From: an uncultured Candidatus Actinomarina sp.
Lineage (GTDB): Bacteria; Actinomycetota; Acidimicrobiia; Actinomarinales; Actinomarinaceae
Direction: 5' to 3'
Assembly: GCA_902519845.1 (NCBI GenBank)
Contig: CABYLQ010000001.1
Location: 124,001-188,000, forward strand
DNA: 64,000 nucleotides
Shown here: positions 8,811-16,178 of the stretch, piece by piece
Layout of the letters: every line of letters begins with the position of its first letter
Position numbering within the stretch: the first letter of the stretch is position 1
Notes under the pieces: model-generated
Databases searched by the model: none
The model's input: only the letters and a program-made list of their open reading frames with translations
What the model was told of the DNA's origin: nothing
Position numbers and translations under genes: made by a program

Positions 8811-8858
8811 TTTAAATATCTAATACTCTATATTTCATAATTATTTAAAAAGGTGATT

Positions 8859-9224
8859 ATGAAGGTTGCTTACATATTAAATACTCCGAACGCTGCAAAC
8901 TACAAGGTTGGTGAGATGATTCTTCCACAACTTGAAAGTGACAGTCACGGGGTTGAAGTAGTTGGTATTTTCTTTTTTGATGACAACACTATGCTTCTTC
9001 AAAAAGGAAATCCTAAAGGGGAAAGATTAGCAAAAATTGCTGCTGAAAAAGGAATGTTATTGATGATGTGTGATCAATGTGCAAACCAAAGAGGATTAGC
9101 ATCAGAAAAGAGTGAAGGTGGATACACGGCTGAGGGCACCGTTGATGGTGTAGCAGTTGGTTGCTTCCCAGATCTGTATGGTGCGTTATCTGGAAATATG
9201 CCCGATCAGGTAATATCACTCTGA
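8859..9224 (+). CDS. DsrE-like small protein with CxxC motif
   Basis: A 121-residue protein of the DsrE/DsrF-like fold (small sulphur-relay proteins). It starts MKVAYILNTPNAANYKVGEMI, carries EVVGIFFFDDNTMLL, and has MLLMMCDQCANQRGLA with a CxxC pair near residues 69-72 and a third cysteine in GVAVGCFPDLYGAL, the place of the active cysteine in many DsrE proteins. AGGTGA precedes the ATG at 8859 and favours it over the in-frame GTG at 8853. I recall close relatives, named SaoD, associated with selenium metabolism in other bacteria, which would fit selD and selC here; I hold that recollection with moderate confidence only. Confidence 0.65.
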   Translation: MKVAYILNTPNAANYKVGEMILPQLESDSHGVEVVGIFFFDDNTMLLQKGNPKGERLAKIAAEKGMLLMMCDQCANQRGLASEKSEGGYTAEGTVDGVAVGCFPDLYGALSGNMPDQVISL

Positions 9225-9247
9225 TATAGGACTAAAAATTAATGTTT

Positions 9248-9290
9248 AAGCTTTGGCTTATTACTAAAAGTGATAGGCCAAGCTTTTAGA
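9248..9290. terminator. Bidirectional terminator between convergent genes
   Basis: AAGCTTTGGC (9248-9257) pairs with GCCAAGCTT (9277-9285) with one bulged T, and within it TATTACT pairs with AGTGATA around AAA. T-rich sequence follows on the plus strand (TTTTAGAGATTTT), and an A-rich flank precedes on the other side. It lies between the stop of the DsrE-like gene and the stop of the convergent SDR gene, where a shared terminator is expected. Confidence 0.7.
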
Positions 9291-9298
9291 GATTTTGA

Positions 9299-10147
9299 TT
9301 AAGCTTGAATCCAGTCCTCTGGATTATCATCAACAAAAAAATCTGAAACAAGTTTCGATTCTGGATCTACCGCATAATCAGTAAAATCGGTGACCCCTTC
9401 TTCTTCTAGAACGTCTTGATCTAAATAAAAGTTACCTGTATTTTCGTTTGAATCTCTTTTAAGTACTGCGTAAGCTGCGTCAGCATATATAGACGGTTTA
9501 CGAGAACCTTTTACTAGTTCAGCTCCTATAACATTCCTTACAGCAGCGGTATCTAGTGAAGTTCTAGGCCATAAGCAATTAGAAGCAACTCCAAACTTTC
9601 CAAGTTCTTCTGCAAGTCCGTGTGCAACGAGACTCATTCCATACTTGGCTGTTGTATAAGCAAGTGTCATACCAAACCACTTTCTATCAATATCAAGAGG
9701 AGGTGACAAAGTAAGAATATGGGGATTATCACCATTTTTTAAATAGGGAATTGTCTTTTGGCTGAGCATAAAAGTACTTCTTACATTTATTCCATGCATC
9801 AAATCGTATCTTTTCATTGGAGTGTTCACGGTGTCAGTTAAATGAATAGCACTCGCATTATTGATGCATATATCAATACCACCAAATTTTTTGACTGCTT
9901 CACTTACTGCATTTTCAACTTGTTCTTCGAATCTAATATCACACACAACAGGTAATGGGTTACCACCGACAGATTCAATTTCCTCGGCCGCAGTATAAAT
10001 TGTTCCAGGAAGAGTTGGATGAGGCTCCGTAGTTTTTGCCAGTATGACAATGTTCGCACCATCTTTACCAAGTGCCTTTGCTATTTCAAGACCAACACCT
10101 CTAGAGCCCCCACTCATAATTACTGTTTTATCTTTAAAAAATGACAT
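9299..10147 (-). CDS. Short-chain dehydrogenase/reductase (HSDL2-like)
   Basis: A 282-residue classical SDR. The cofactor motif is MSGGSRGVGLEIAKALGKDGA (TGxxxGxG type with S for T), followed by NNAS in CINNASAIHL, the catalytic serine region LTLSPPLDI, and Y-x3-K as YTTAKYGMS. The long insertion after the first strand (AKTTEPHPTLPGTIYTAAEEIE) resembles hydroxysteroid dehydrogenase-like protein 2 and related bacterial enzymes. Substrate is unknown; a place in fatty acid or hydroxyacyl metabolism fits the neighbouring acyl-CoA dehydrogenase and glyoxylate genes. It starts 3 bases after the stop of aceB and is probably in the same transcript. Confidence 0.87.
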   Translation of the reverse strand: MSFFKDKTVIMSGGSRGVGLEIAKALGKDGANIVILAKTTEPHPTLPGTIYTAAEEIESVGGNPLPVVCDIRFEEQVENAVSEAVKKFGGIDICINNASAIHLTDTVNTPMKRYDLMHGINVRSTFMLSQKTIPYLKNGDNPHILTLSPPLDIDRKWFGMTLAYTTAKYGMSLVAHGLAEELGKFGVASNCLWPRTSLDTAAVRNVIGAELVKGSRKPSIYADAAYAVLKRDSNENTGNFYLDQDVLEEEGVTDFTDYAVDPESKLVSDFFVDDNPEDWIQA

Positions 10148-10150
10148 AAT

Positions 10151-11722
10151 CTAATCTATTAAAGTATAAGCAGGTAATGTTAAAAATTCTTCAAAATCTT
10201 CATCAAATATAAGGTCTCTAAATAAATTAACAGCATCATCAAGCTTTTTTGGGTCCTCTTGAAAATCTTTAATTTTTCTTACTTCATCAGACATTAGTTC
10301 ATCAACATATTCTTTACTTATAATAACTTTGGAATCTGTATGTGATTCAGTATTAAGCCATTGCCACAATTGAGATCTTGAAATTTCTGCTGTTGCCGCA
10401 TCTTCCATAAGATTATATAGCGCTGCTGCTCCCTGTCCAAGAAGCCAAGATTGGATATAGAGAATACCGACTCTGATATTGGTCCTTATTCCTTCTTCCG
10501 AAATAGTTGATCCGGGAATATTAAAATCTTGGAGCATATTTTCAGATATAACCGTTTCGTTTGGAACAAAATCTATCTGATTTTCTTTCGTTCCTAAAGA
10601 ATCTTGAAAGACATCTTTGCAAACTTTTACAAGGTCTGGATGTGCTACCCACGAGCCATCAAATCCCATATTGACCTCTCTTTCTTTATCTTTCTTGACT
10701 TGGTCTATAGCTTTTTCAGTTATTTCAGGATCTCGCCTATTTGGAATAAATGCTGACATACCTCCAATTGCATGTGCTCCTCTCTTGTGACAACTTTGTA
10801 CAAGTAATTCAGTGTATGCTCTCATAAAGGGTACAGTCATGGTTATTTGAGATCTGTCGGGAAAATTAATATCTTTTATATCTCTATGTTTTTTTATTGC
10901 ACTAAAAATATAGTCCCACCTTCCCGCATTCATACCAAGAGAGTGTTCTTTAAGCGAATAAAGCATCTCTTCAATTTCAAACGACGCTGATATTGTTTCC
11001 AATAAGACAGTTGCTCTGATAGTTCCTCTAGGTAAATCTAATTCATCTTCTGAGAATGTAAATATATCATTCCATAGTTGGGATTCATGACTATTTTCAA
11101 GTTTAGGTATATAAAAATAAGTACCAATATTATTTTCTAGGCGTAATTTTGCATTATGAAAGGTATATAAAGCAAAATCTAAGAATGCACCAGATATTGA
11201 TTTTCCATCAATTAAAACATTTTTATCATAAAGATGTAAACCTCTTGGCCTTACAAATAAACTCGTATTACTATCCTCATTTAAAGCATAAGTCTTCTCA
11301 TTTTTTGGGTCAACATATTCAAGTTTTCTATTATTTGCATCAAATAAATTAACTTGACCATCCATTAAGTTTTTCCAGGTTGGTGAAGTTGAATCTTCAA
11401 AATCTGCCATAAATACGTCTGCGCCAGAATTCAAAGCATTTATAATCATTTTTCGATCAACAGGTCCAGTAATCTCAACGTTTCTGTTTGCTACATCTGT
11501 TGGAGGAGGAGTAACCTTCCAATTGTCTTCTCTTATTTTTTGATCTTTTGGAAAAGAAAGTTTGTTTCCAGAAGAAATGGATTGTTGCATTTTTTCTCTA
11601 TTTTCTAAAATCTCTTGACGTGAACTTTCAAAAGTTGAACAAATTTTTTCTAAAAAATTAAGTGCATCATCGGTCAGTATAGATTTATAATCTTTCTTTT
11701 TACTTGATTCTATTTCAATCAT
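10151..11722 (-). CDS. aceB: Malate synthase A
   Basis: A 523-residue malate synthase of the A type (E. coli AceB is 533), which condenses glyoxylate with acetyl-CoA to malate. Visible motifs include WKVTPPPTDVANRNVEITGPVDRKM, DVFMADFEDSTSPTW, RPRGLHLYDK, the catalytic region GTIRATVLLETISASFEIEEML, GMNAGRWDYIFS and GAHAIGGMSAFIPNRRDPE, with MGFDGSWVAHPDLV towards the end. The ATG overlaps the stop of aceA by 1 base, so the two glyoxylate shunt genes are translationally coupled in the order aceA-aceB. Confidence 0.96.
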   Translation of the reverse strand: MIEIESSKKKDYKSILTDDALNFLEKICSTFESSRQEILENREKMQQSISSGNKLSFPKDQKIREDNWKVTPPPTDVANRNVEITGPVDRKMIINALNSGADVFMADFEDSTSPTWKNLMDGQVNLFDANNRKLEYVDPKNEKTYALNEDSNTSLFVRPRGLHLYDKNVLIDGKSISGAFLDFALYTFHNAKLRLENNIGTYFYIPKLENSHESQLWNDIFTFSEDELDLPRGTIRATVLLETISASFEIEEMLYSLKEHSLGMNAGRWDYIFSAIKKHRDIKDINFPDRSQITMTVPFMRAYTELLVQSCHKRGAHAIGGMSAFIPNRRDPEITEKAIDQVKKDKEREVNMGFDGSWVAHPDLVKVCKDVFQDSLGTKENQIDFVPNETVISENMLQDFNIPGSTISEEGIRTNIRVGILYIQSWLLGQGAAALYNLMEDAATAEISRSQLWQWLNTESHTDSKVIISKEYVDELMSDEVRKIKDFQEDPKKLDDAVNLFRDLIFDEDFEEFLTLPAYTLID

Positions 11723-13005
11723 TAAAATTGTTCTTCTTCAGTAGAACCTTCCAAAGCTAATGTTGAGGCATCTCCACCTGAAATTATTGTCGATACTTTA
11801 TCGAAATATCCTGCGCCAACTTCTCTCTGATGCTTTACTGATGTAAAGCCTTTTTCCTCAAGAGAAAACTCTTTTTCTTGAAGCTCAACATACGAAGACA
11901 TATTTCCACCTTTATAATTTGTGGCTAATTCAAACATTGAGGTATTTAAAGCATGAAATCCTGCCAAAGTAATAAATTGAAATTTATAACCAAAAGTATT
12001 TAATTGTTCTTGGAATGTGGCTATTTCTTCTTCATTTAAAGATGCTTTCCAATTAAACGATGGTGAACAATTATAAGCCATAAGTTTGTTTGGAAATTTT
12101 TCACGAACTGCCTCTGCAAAATCTTTTGCAAAACCAAGATCGGGTTTAGAAGTTTCACACCACACAAGATCTGAATATGGAGCGTAAGAGAGTGCTCTTG
12201 AAATTGCTGCTTCGGGTCCATTATTAACTCTGTAGAATCCTTCAGCAGTTCTCTCACCCGTCACAAATTCTGCATCAATTTCATCAATATCACTTGTAAG
12301 TAAATTTGCACCCAATGCATCAGTTCTGGCAATAATCACGAGAGGCACCCCAAGTGTATCAGCAGCCAACCTAGCTGAGGTCAATGTTCTTATGTGCTGA
12401 CTTGTTGGAACAAGGACTTTCCCTCCCATATGTCCACATTTTTTTTCAGCAGCAAGTTGATCTTCGAAATGTACAGCTGCTACTCCAGCTTCTATAAACT
12501 TTTTAGTAAGTTCAAAAACATTTAATGCTCCACCAAACCCTGCTTCTCCGTCGGCAACAATTGGAACGATATAATCTGTTGTCTCAATTCCGTCAGTTTT
12601 ATCAACTTGTTCTGCTCTTAATAAAGCATTGTTAATTTTCTTTGCAAGATTTGGAGCACTATTACTTGGATATAGTGATTGATCGGGATAGGTCGTATCA
12701 CCCAAATTTGAGTCAGCTGCAACTTGCCAACCACTTAGATATATTGCCTCAAGTCCGGCTTTTGCCATTTGAACTGCTTGATTACCTGATAAGGCTCCTA
12801 GAGCTGAAACCCATTCTTCTTTTCTATTTATTAAATTCCAAAGGTTTTTTGACCCATTTTGAGAAAGAGAGTATTCAATATTTACTGAGTTTCTTAGAGA
12901 GACTACATCTTCAGCTGAAAAATCTCTTTTAGTATCTTTCCACCTTGGGTTCGATTCCCAATCTTTATTAAGTATTGAAGCGTCAAGATGATCTTTATTC
13001 TCCAT
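11722..13005 (-). CDS. aceA: Isocitrate lyase
   Basis: A 427-residue isocitrate lyase, splitting isocitrate to glyoxylate and succinate. [17 protein letters not shown] at the start, [22 protein letters not shown], the catalytic [14 protein letters not shown] and [16 protein letters not shown] are all diagnostic. The start at 13005 (MENKDHLD) places the NPRW motif as far from the N-terminus as in the mycobacterial enzyme; in-frame ATGs at 13020 and 13029 would lengthen it and its overlap with the small ORF upstream. With aceB, fadE and the SDR on the same strand it forms a module for growth on acetate or fatty acids. Confidence 0.96.
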   Translation of the reverse strand: MENKDHLDASILNKDWESNPRWKDTKRDFSAEDVVSLRNSVNIEYSLSQNGSKNLWNLINRKEEWVSALGALSGNQAVQMAKAGLEAIYLSGWQVAADSNLGDTTYPDQSLYPSNSAPNLAKKINNALLRAEQVDKTDGIETTDYIVPIVADGEAGFGGALNVFELTKKFIEAGVAAVHFEDQLAAEKKCGHMGGKVLVPTSQHIRTLTSARLAADTLGVPLVIIARTDALGANLLTSDIDEIDAEFVTGERTAEGFYRVNNGPEAAISRALSYAPYSDLVWCETSKPDLGFAKDFAEAVREKFPNKLMAYNCSPSFNWKASLNEEEIATFQEQLNTFGYKFQFITLAGFHALNTSMFELATNYKGGNMSSYVELQEKEFSLEEKGFTSVKHQREVGAGYFDKVSTIISGGDASTLALEGSTEEEQF

Positions 13006-13219
13006 CGTAGAAACTTTCATAAATGTCATCTTTTGTTTGTTTTAATTTTTTTGCTACGTTTCGATAAGTCCTAACAACTCCAATTTTTTTCAAAAAATTG
13101 TAAGGTGCCCTAAAAATTTTATCTTCAAATGAAAGAAACTTGTTTACAAATTTAGAAGAATTTTCATCATTAGTTTCTTCATAATATTCTTCATCGTAGA
13201 ACGTATTTTCGTCTATCAT
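12995..13219 (-). CDS. Small acidic/basic hypothetical protein upstream of aceA
   Basis: A 74-residue protein I do not recognise. The first 25 residues are strongly acidic ([20 protein letters not shown]), the rest is basic and amphipathic ([26 protein letters not shown]). There is no signal peptide or membrane segment. GGAAAG lies a few bases before the ATG, and the frame overlaps the first codons of aceA by 11 bases, so it looks like a real first gene of the aceA-aceB unit. It is the first coding region after the leader RNA and terminator at 13223-13329. A regulatory or leader-peptide-like role is possible but unproven. Confidence 0.6.
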   Translation of the reverse strand: MIDENTFYDEEYYEETNDENSSKFVNKFLSFEDKIFRAPYNFLKKIGVVRTYRNVAKKLKQTKDDIYESFYDGE

Positions 13220-13231
13220 TTCTTTCCTTTC

Positions 13232-13257
13232 AAAAAAAATCCGGGCAATTTGCCCGG
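13232..13257 (-). terminator. Intrinsic terminator upstream of the small ORF and aceA
   Basis: On the minus strand CCGGGC pairs with GCCCGG around AAATT (13241-13257), and the stem extends through AA/TT. A run of eight T follows (13232-13239). This is the cleanest intrinsic terminator in the window, and the only GC-rich spot in an AT-rich gap. It ends only a few bases before the ribosome binding site of the small ORF at 13219, so it is in the position of an attenuator for that ORF and aceA, or it ends a discrete small RNA. Confidence 0.85.
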
Positions 13258-13329
13258 TCCATCAAACGCATGCGACAGGGCTACCTATAAGTAGATCACC
13301 ACAACTTTTGCCGCATTTAAATTAAACAT
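13232..13329 (-). ncRNA. Putative structured leader RNA or small RNA before aceA
   Basis: Transcription from the promoter at 13336-13344 would give an RNA of about 100 bases ending in the terminator at 13232. The minus strand ATGCGGCA (13309-13316) pairs with TGTCGCAT (13270-13277), eight pairs with one G-U. Inside, CTAC (13291-13294) pairs with GTAG (13281-13284). The sequence CGCATGCG (13267-13274) can form an alternative structure. No known riboswitch, SRP, tmRNA or 6S signature was recognised. Both a free small RNA and a cis-acting attenuator are possible. Confidence 0.5.
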
Positions 13330-13335
13330 GTGAAT

Positions 13336-13344
13336 AATATAGCA
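13336..13344 (-). promoter_or_regulatory. Extended -10 promoter for the aceA leader
   Basis: On the minus strand TGCTATATT gives a -10 hexamer TATATT (13336-13341) with the TG extension one base upstream. A clear -35 is lacking, which is common for extended -10 promoters. The expected transcription start is near 13329, just before the hairpin-forming leader. It lies 36-44 bases after the stop of the upstream membrane protein gene. Confidence 0.5.
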
Positions 13345-13379
13345 GTACTTCTTTAGTAATGTGTTACATTTTTGTTAAA

Positions 13380-14498
13380 TTAATTTTGAGTAGAGGCAAC
13401 ACTTGCGATTATTACAATTAATGTAACAACACCAGCAGAAGCAATGAGAACTTCGCTTCTTGTAATTTTAATTTTCGGGGCTGAACTCATTACAGAGGCG
13501 AACAGCAGGATTGCTGCGGATATAATTAAGGCAAATAATGGTGCATAATCATGAAAGTTTATGAACACTTGGGATATTAATACTGAAATTATTCCACCAA
13601 ACAAAATTGCTCCAAGTGGAATGACAATAGATCCTGTAACTCTATTTCTTATTATATTTGCTTCTTTTAGTTCATATATATCCAGACCTTTTGGCACTCC
13701 TAGAAGTATCCCTATTGCTGCGATCATTGATTGAGAAAGTGTCGAAAATAAAACAATCCTCCAGAAAGACCCCATTACTGGAATAAGGTGAGTTGTTACA
13801 TCATCTTCAAGAATGGCTTCTATTGTAACTCCAATATTAGAAGTTATTAAAAATCCTACTGATGAGCCAAAAATTAATCCTAGGCCAATTCCTAAAAAAA
13901 CTGATTCTCGATCATTTGTAAGTATTCCGAATCCTTCATAATTTTTTTCTAAAACTTTTTTCAGATTTACAGAATTGATTATGGAAAATAAAGTTGTTGT
14001 TAAAGCTATATTAAGAATGTATTGCGTTGGTATGTAATTAGATATTAAATTTAAAGTCTCTGCTTCAAGAATTAAACCTTCATAAAGATAAGAACTAACA
14101 ATAAATGCTTGTATAAAGCCAGCAACAATTCCATAAATAGTTCCAAATTGCAATGCCCTAAAAATTTTTGCTCCTAGCTGTGCAGGGGGGTCAATATTTT
14201 CATTAATGTAATCAACCATTGTTTCAACTGGAGTTTCTTCATCCATTGTTTCAACTGGAATTTCTTCATCCATTGTTTCAACTGGAGTTTCTTCAACGAT
14301 TGTTTCAACTGGAGTTTCTTCAACGATTGTTTCAACTGGAGTTGAGCTTACAGAAGGTGGTTCTCCGCTTGACCAACTATTTAAAATGACATTTATATCA
14401 ACACCATTAGCTTCAGCTCTAGCTTGTGCCGATCTAGATACTAATTCTTGAGGCACACCTGTTGATGTACTAATTTGTTCTACTAGTTTTTCATCCAT
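13380..14498 (-). CDS. Repeat-bearing multi-pass membrane protein, function unknown
   Basis: A 372-residue protein I cannot name. Residues 1-50 form a small soluble helical region (VPQELVSRSAQARAEANGVDINVIL, a pattern I associate with actinobacterial proteins of this kind). Residues 54-95 are about five tandem copies of the acidic nonapeptide VETIVEETP and variants. The remainder has about seven hydrophobic segments, from YGIVAGFIQAFIVSSYLY to VLIASAGVVTLIVIIASVA. It follows ctaG by 18 bases on the same strand and may share its transcript, so a link to the respiratory chain is possible but not shown. The acidic repeat is probably a flexible cytoplasmic linker. Confidence 0.75.
   Translation of the reverse strand: MDEKLVEQISTSTGVPQELVSRSAQARAEANGVDINVILNSWSSGEPPSVSSTPVETIVEETPVETIVEETPVETMDEEIPVETMDEETPVETMVDYINENIDPPAQLGAKIFRALQFGTIYGIVAGFIQAFIVSSYLYEGLILEAETLNLISNYIPTQYILNIALTTTLFSIINSVNLKKVLEKNYEGFGILTNDRESVFLGIGLGLIFGSSVGFLITSNIGVTIEAILEDDVTTHLIPVMGSFWRIVLFSTLSQSMIAAIGILLGVPKGLDIYELKEANIIRNRVTGSIVIPLGAILFGGIISVLISQVFINFHDYAPLFALIISAAILLFASVMSSAPKIKITRSEVLIASAGVVTLIVIIASVASTQN
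14221..14345. repeat. 27-bp tandem repeat within the membrane protein gene
   Basis: Four full copies and one partial copy of a 27-base unit beginning GTTTCAACTGGAGTTTCTTC run from 14221 to about 14345. Copies differ mainly at two places (GGAGTT or GGAATT; ATCCATT or AACGATT), pairing neighbours 1-2-3 and 4-5 by type. The unit is a multiple of three and encodes the nonapeptide VETxxEExP, so copy number can change without breaking the frame. Confidence 0.95.
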
Positions 14499-14516
14499 GT
14501 GATTGTTATTTAAATT

Positions 14517-15293
14517 TTAGTCTGACGAGACACTTCTAACCACATCGTCAAAAGTTTTTTCTGTTTTATACCATCTCATCCATATTGATAATATTGATAT
14601 CCAAAGAATCATTCCCCCTCCCAATTTTAAGATTAAGCCACCAAGAACCTGGTCATTTAAGGTTGAAATATTAAATATATTATCGATACCTACATAGGCA
14701 GAATATAGTGGCTCTGTCCCAAACGCTAAAAAACTCGCAGGGACGGTGGGAAGCAAAGATTGTAGAAACAGATATCCAATGCTAGCTGCTGAACTTAAGC
14801 TTTTTATTTCCTCAGAAAACCCAATAACTGGGACCCACATATTTAAAGATACAAGCAGCATAATTGAATGAACTAAAAAGTGAAAAATGTGATTAGTAAC
14901 CATTAGGTTAACAACGGTACTCCAGTGCATTCCAACCATAACAAAGTTAAACAAGAAAAAAGCAACAACTGGTTTACTTGTGATTTTTAAAATATTAATA
15001 AAGGGTTTTATTGAGATCAGTTTTTTTTGTGCGCTATGAAGGCCGAGTAATAAAAGGGGAGGAGACACAAGTGCCAGCACAAGGTGCTCAACAGAGTGAA
15101 CTGAAAAAAGATATTTCTCACCAATGTCATGTAAAGGCCAATCTGTAAAAACCCATAGAATTATTAAACCAGAGTACCAAAATTTTCTTTTTGGCTTTTT
15201 TAGAGCATTGTTATTGGTTGTGTATTCAAAAAATATTATTAACGATATGATCAATGCCCAAACGTCATAATGTGGATGCCACTCAAGATTCAT
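14517..15293 (-). CDS. ctaG: Cytochrome c oxidase assembly factor, CtaG (caa3) type
   Basis: A 258-residue membrane protein of the caa3_CtaG family, needed for assembly or copper loading of aa3/caa3 oxidases in Gram-positive bacteria. It starts MNLEWHPHYDVWALIISLIIF, has LHDIGEKYLFSVHSVEHLVLALVSPPLLLLG (conserved His residues), then MHWSTVVNLMVTNHIFHFLVHSIML, and ends with GGLILKLGGGMILWISILSIWMRW. Seven or so hydrophobic segments are visible. It lies directly after ctaF in the oxidase cluster, with a gap of one base. Confidence 0.92.
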   Translation of the reverse strand: MNLEWHPHYDVWALIISLIIFFEYTTNNNALKKPKRKFWYSGLIILWVFTDWPLHDIGEKYLFSVHSVEHLVLALVSPPLLLLGLHSAQKKLISIKPFINILKITSKPVVAFFLFNFVMVGMHWSTVVNLMVTNHIFHFLVHSIMLLVSLNMWVPVIGFSEEIKSLSSAASIGYLFLQSLLPTVPASFLAFGTEPLYSAYVGIDNIFNISTLNDQVLGGLILKLGGGMILWISILSIWMRWYKTEKTFDDVVRSVSSD

Positions 15294-15294
15294 A

Positions 15295-15594
15295 TTAAAT
15301 AAAGTTACCTACAGCCCTTTCGATCATTACTATTGCAAACAAAATAAGTGCAAGAATCATACCTCCTGCAAAAAACTTATTAATTAAACTATTTTCATAC
15401 CTTAAATGCATAAACCAACCTACAACAATTACAAATTTGCCTACAGCTAGAACTATTAACAAAGGTGCTGCAAGAGCTCCAACGATATCTTCAGTGTAAT
15501 AAAGGGCTACTTCTATCGCCGTAAGAATTGCTAGGACTATTGCAATTTGCACATACTTGGTCGGGCTCGGATGTTCTTTGTGTGTTTCTGACAT
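15295..15594 (-). CDS. ctaF: Cytochrome c oxidase subunit IV (prokaryotic small subunit)
   Basis: A 99-residue small subunit with three membrane segments (YVQIAIVLAILTAIEVALYY; ALAAPLLIVLAVGKFVIVVGWFMHLRYE; FFAGGMILALILFAIVMIERAVG), matching the COX4_pro family that caps heme-copper oxidases. The start MSETHKEHPSP at 15594 overlaps the TAA of ctaE (TAATG) and is preferred over the upstream in-frame ATG at 15630, which lies deep inside ctaE. It sits between ctaE and ctaG. Confidence 0.9.
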   Translation of the reverse strand: MSETHKEHPSPTKYVQIAIVLAILTAIEVALYYTEDIVGALAAPLLIVLAVGKFVIVVGWFMHLRYENSLINKFFAGGMILALILFAIVMIERAVGNFI

Positions 15595-16178
15595 TAGATA
15601 AGATAAACCACTGTAAACAAAACAATCCAAACAATATCAACAAAGTGCCAGTAAAGGGCAATGAACTCTAAATTCATTCCTTCATTAAGAGATAATCCAC
15701 GTTGTCTCTGTCCGACACCCCATAAAGCTAACAACAAAACTACACCTACAAAGACATGTAGTCCATGAAAACCAGTTAACACATAAAATGTTGAACTAAA
15801 AATATTTGTAGATAGTTCAAAGCCTTTATGATAAAACTCTGTAAATTCATATATTTGTCCTGCTAAAAAAACTGCCCCAAGCATTGCTGTTGCAAGAAGC
15901 CATACTCTTGTTTTTTCCTGATCATCTGTTTCGAGAGCATTATGAGCAAGCACCATTGTTAGAGAACTCATTAATAAAACAAATGAACTCACTGAGGTAA
16001 ATGGAATATCATAAACATCTGTTAACTTGATTCCAGGAAAATCTCTTCCTTTAAAAATTAGAAAAGTTGTTATTAAAGTCCCAAAAAATAAAATTTCAGT
16101 TGATAGAAATATCCAAAAACCTAGTTTTCGTGTTTCAACACCAGTTGGTTCATGAGGATAGGCATGAGCATCACTCAT
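15594..16178 (-). CDS. ctaE: Cytochrome c oxidase subunit III
   Basis: A 194-residue COX3 protein with five membrane segments: KLGFWIFLSTEILFFGTLITTFLIF, FVLLMSSLTMVLAHNAL, LLATAMLGAVFLAGQIYEF, STFYVLTGFHGLHVFVGVVLLLALW and ALYWHFVDIVWIVLFTVVYLI. The motifs FYVLTGFHGLHV and YWHFVDIVWI are diagnostic. The start MSDAHAYPHEPTG at 16178 overlaps the end of ctaD by 8 bases (ATGAGTGA); the longer frame up to 16256 has no family similarity. Part of the five-gene oxidase unit. Confidence 0.94.
   Translation of the reverse strand: MSDAHAYPHEPTGVETRKLGFWIFLSTEILFFGTLITTFLIFKGRDFPGIKLTDVYDIPFTSVSSFVLLMSSLTMVLAHNALETDDQEKTRVWLLATAMLGAVFLAGQIYEFTEFYHKGFELSTNIFSSTFYVLTGFHGLHVFVGVVLLLALWGVGQRQRGLSLNEGMNLEFIALYWHFVDIVWIVLFTVVYLI

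Noticed and set aside
8859-9224. The DsrE-like gene as a further selenoprotein
   Set aside because: Its cysteines are encoded by TGT/TGC and no in-frame TGA occurs before its natural end.
13232-13329. SRP RNA, tmRNA, 6S RNA, fluoride, purine, TPP, cobalamin or c-di-GMP riboswitch for the aceA leader
   Set aside because: None of the conserved core sequences that I know for these classes is present; only the secondary structure and terminator support an RNA element.
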